DNA of 64,000 nucleotides. Origin: JAGQIB01 sp041393395 (GTDB taxonomy: Bacteria; ARS69). The number at the start of each line of letters is the position of its first letter. The first letter of the stretch is position 1. Below, in pieces: positions 62,772 to 64,000 of this stretch. The translations under genes and the position numbers were made by a program. The stretch is from assembly GCA_041393395.1 (NCBI GenBank), contig JAWKKG010000006.1:1-64000 (forward strand), given 5' to 3'. Under the pieces are notes generated by a model, which had not been told where the DNA came from, did not search any database, and was given only the letters and a program-made list of their open reading frames with translations.

Positions 62772-62846
62772 ATGACGTTCTTCTTGTCCCTGCTGGAAGT
62801 GCTGTTCAAGCTCTCCGCGAACCACCACCAGACCACGCTGCGCTAG
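62772..62846 (+). CDS. 24-residue small ORF with strong ribosome site
   Basis: ATG at 62772 has TTGGAGG five bases upstream, among the best ribosome sites in the window, and reads 24 codons (MTFFLSLLEVLFKLSAN, then a His/Gln/Thr-rich end) to a TAG. The first 15 residues are strongly hydrophobic and could form a short amphipathic or membrane helix. The TPR gene starts two bases after the stop, so it could be a leader peptide coupling translation, or a real small membrane protein or signal. I recognise no family. Confidence 0.55.
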   Translation: MTFFLSLLEVLFKLSANHHQTTLR

Positions 62847-62848
62847 CC

Positions 62849-63556
62849 GTGCTCCGACTGGTTCGCGCGGCGATCGCCCTCCGACTGGCTTTCCGGGCCG
62901 AACGCGCGCGCGAACGAGGGGACTACGCCCGGGCGGAGTGCCTCCTGCGGGAGGCGCTCGCCCGAGGCGTCGGGACCGGCATCACGCTCCTGGAGGTCAA
63001 GCTCTCGAACGACCTGGGCGTGGTCCTCAAGTACCGGGGAAAGTTCCGGGAGGCGACCGCGTGTTATCTCGGCGCCCTCCGGGCCGTGAGACGGGGCGAA
63101 GCCACCCCCGATCGGCTCGCCCGCCTCTACCACAATCTCGGCGGCCTGGAGCACGAACGCGGCCGTCACGCGCGGGGAGCCCTGTTCGCCGCCCGTGCCC
63201 TCCAGATTCGCGAGCGGACACTCGGACCCGATCACCCGGAGACCGCCCGAGAGGTCGCCGCCCTCGCGGCCCTCCTCGATGGTCTCGGCCGCCACACCGA
63301 GGCGGAGGCGCTGCATCGGCGCGCGGTCCGGATCCATGCTGCCGGTCGAACTCGCGCCGACCGCCGCGAGAAGGCGTTCGCCCTCGCGAACCTCGCCGCG
63401 TGCCGTCACCTGGCGGGCGCGTCGAGCGAAGGCGCGATGCTCGCGGAGTGCGCGCTGGCGACGCAGATTCGTCTGCTCGGCTCGTCCCACCCCGAGGTCC
63501 GTCGCACCCGCGACAACCTCGCCCGGATGCGACGGTCGAACCGCGCCGGCAGCTGA
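62849..63556 (+). CDS. TPR (tetratricopeptide) protein
   Basis: 235 aa of TPR-like helices: LSNDLGVVLKYRGKFREATACY, LYHNLGGLEHERGRHARGA, then GPDHPETAREVAALAALLDGLGRHTEAEAL and GSSHPEVRRTRDNLARM. These are like the TPR tails of the window's Ser/Thr kinases, so the gene may derive from, or interact with, such a tail. No signal peptide or TM is clear. GTG at 62849, two bases after the small ORF, has no ribosome site of its own, so translation probably depends on that ORF. Confidence 0.8.
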   Translation: MLRLVRAAIALRLAFRAERARERGDYARAECLLREALARGVGTGITLLEVKLSNDLGVVLKYRGKFREATACYLGALRAVRRGEATPDRLARLYHNLGGLEHERGRHARGALFAARALQIRERTLGPDHPETAREVAALAALLDGLGRHTEAEALHRRAVRIHAAGRTRADRREKAFALANLAACRHLAGASSEGAMLAECALATQIRLLGSSHPEVRRTRDNLARMRRSNRAGS

Positions 63557-63629
63557 ACCGCTCGACTCCCCCGGCGGCTGGCGGATCGCGGGCCCGGGCC
63601 GTATCCTCCTTCGACCCGAGGAGGAACCG

Positions 63630-64000
63630 ATGTCCGTGTCCGTCCGGCGATATGCCGCCGCCCTGCCGTTCCCGCTCGCCGTGCTTCTGTTCACCGGGAC
63701 CGCCCCCGGGCTGGAGGCCGTCGGTCCCCAGGCCTGGATCGAGCGCATCCCGAACGGCCCCGAGGTGCTGTACCTGCCGCAGCGGTCCGTCCCGATGTTC
63801 TCGTGCACCGTGCTCGCTCCGTCGGGCTCCGCGCGCGAGTCGAAGGCGACGAACGGCGCGGCCCACTACCTCGAGCACCTGCTCTTCAACGGCACCACCA
63901 CCCGGAGCCGCGAGACCATCTACGCCGACACGGATCGCCTCGGCGCGTACAACAACGCGTCGACGCAGCGCGAGCGGACCGTCTTCCAGCTGCTGCTGCC
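63630..64000 (+). CDS. M16 family metallopeptidase (partial, runs off the window)
   Basis: The visible ~123 codons begin with a signal peptide (AAALPFPLAVLLFTGTAPGLEA) and contain the inverted zinc motif HYLEH (HxxEH) within AAHYLEHLLFNGT, followed by YADTDRLGAYNNAST, as in processing-peptidase/pitrilysin-like M16 enzymes. The frame is still open at the right edge. ATG at 63630 follows GAGGAGG. Probably an exported zinc peptidase that degrades peptides or processes secreted proteins. Confidence 0.88.
   Translation, partial: MSVSVRRYAAALPFPLAVLLFTGTAPGLEAVGPQAWIERIPNGPEVLYLPQRSVPMFSCTVLAPSGSARESKATNGAAHYLEHLLFNGTTTRSRETIYADTDRLGAYNNASTQRERTVFQLLL

Noticed and set aside
1..64000. Search by eye for tRNA, rRNA, CRISPR, insertion sequences or phage genes
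   Set aside because: No T-loop-like GTTCGAATCC with matching stems, no regularly spaced direct repeats, and no transposase, integrase or capsid motif was seen. A covariance-model scan could still reveal a small RNA.

Overview
The window is one 64 kb stretch of very GC-rich (roughly 70 %) bacterial chromosome carrying 43 genes on both strands. The longest gap without a gene is about 240 bases (57095-57335). I see no tRNA, rRNA, CRISPR array, insertion sequence or phage gene. An Omp85-type outer-membrane protein, an SLBB polysaccharide exporter and lipoprotein/Tat/Sec signals indicate a Gram-negative envelope. Several secreted proteins end in a FlgD-like Ig domain, and sigma factors of the TIGR02999 type sit beside Ser/Thr kinases with TPR tails. 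Together with frequent GTG/TTG starts behind strong Shine-Dalgarno sequences, this suggests an uncultured lineage such as Candidatus Eisenbacteria or a relative. That placement is inference; no marker gene settles it.

Layout. 1-13.6 kb: the end of an unknown gene, a Tat-exported MsrP reductase, a D-threonine-aldolase-like PLP enzyme coupled to a secreted FG-GAP/UnbV protein, a YWTD beta-propeller protein, an ATP/ADP-carrier-like transporter, a metallophosphoesterase, and an Omp85 protein translationally coupled to a lipoprotein with kinase-like motifs. 13.7-29.3 kb: a regulatory block with a membrane Ser/Thr kinase, a carrier-HEAT fusion, a BNR-repeat secreted protein, two sigma-kinase operons facing each other, and a secreted protein of unknown function. 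29.3-37.2 kb: metabolic genes (CHAT peptidase, aconitase-family enzyme, cysteine desulfurase, M24 peptidase, DUF2203). 37.2-45.4 kb: a surface-polysaccharide locus (sulfotransferase, chain-length protein, O-antigen ligase/polymerase, two GT4 glycosyltransferases, SLBB exporter). 45.4-50.5 kb: an esterase, DUF3891, a subtilase, and a MarR-DinB operon behind a 14-bp palindrome. 50.5-57.1 kb: two tandem copies of a two-gene secreted module whose large proteins share an identical C-terminal cassette. 57.3-64 kb: a GGDEF-EAL protein, a third kinase and sigma factor, a 24-codon ORF with a TPR gene, and the start of an M16 peptidase.

How the genes may work together. Four Ser/Thr kinases and three sigma factors in 50 kb make this a signalling-rich segment. 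Three of the kinases have one transmembrane helix and a probably extracytoplasmic TPR tail. Secreted beta-propeller/FlgD-Ig proteins alternate with these regulators. The points I consider most worth following are: the Omp85-lipoprotein pair, whose lipoprotein carries an HxDLKxxN...DFD signature; a 32-bp element shared by the third kinase and the 24-codon ORF, which in the second case overlaps the likely promoter of the sigma gene; and the duplicated small-protein/FlgD-Ig module with signs of recent gene conversion.
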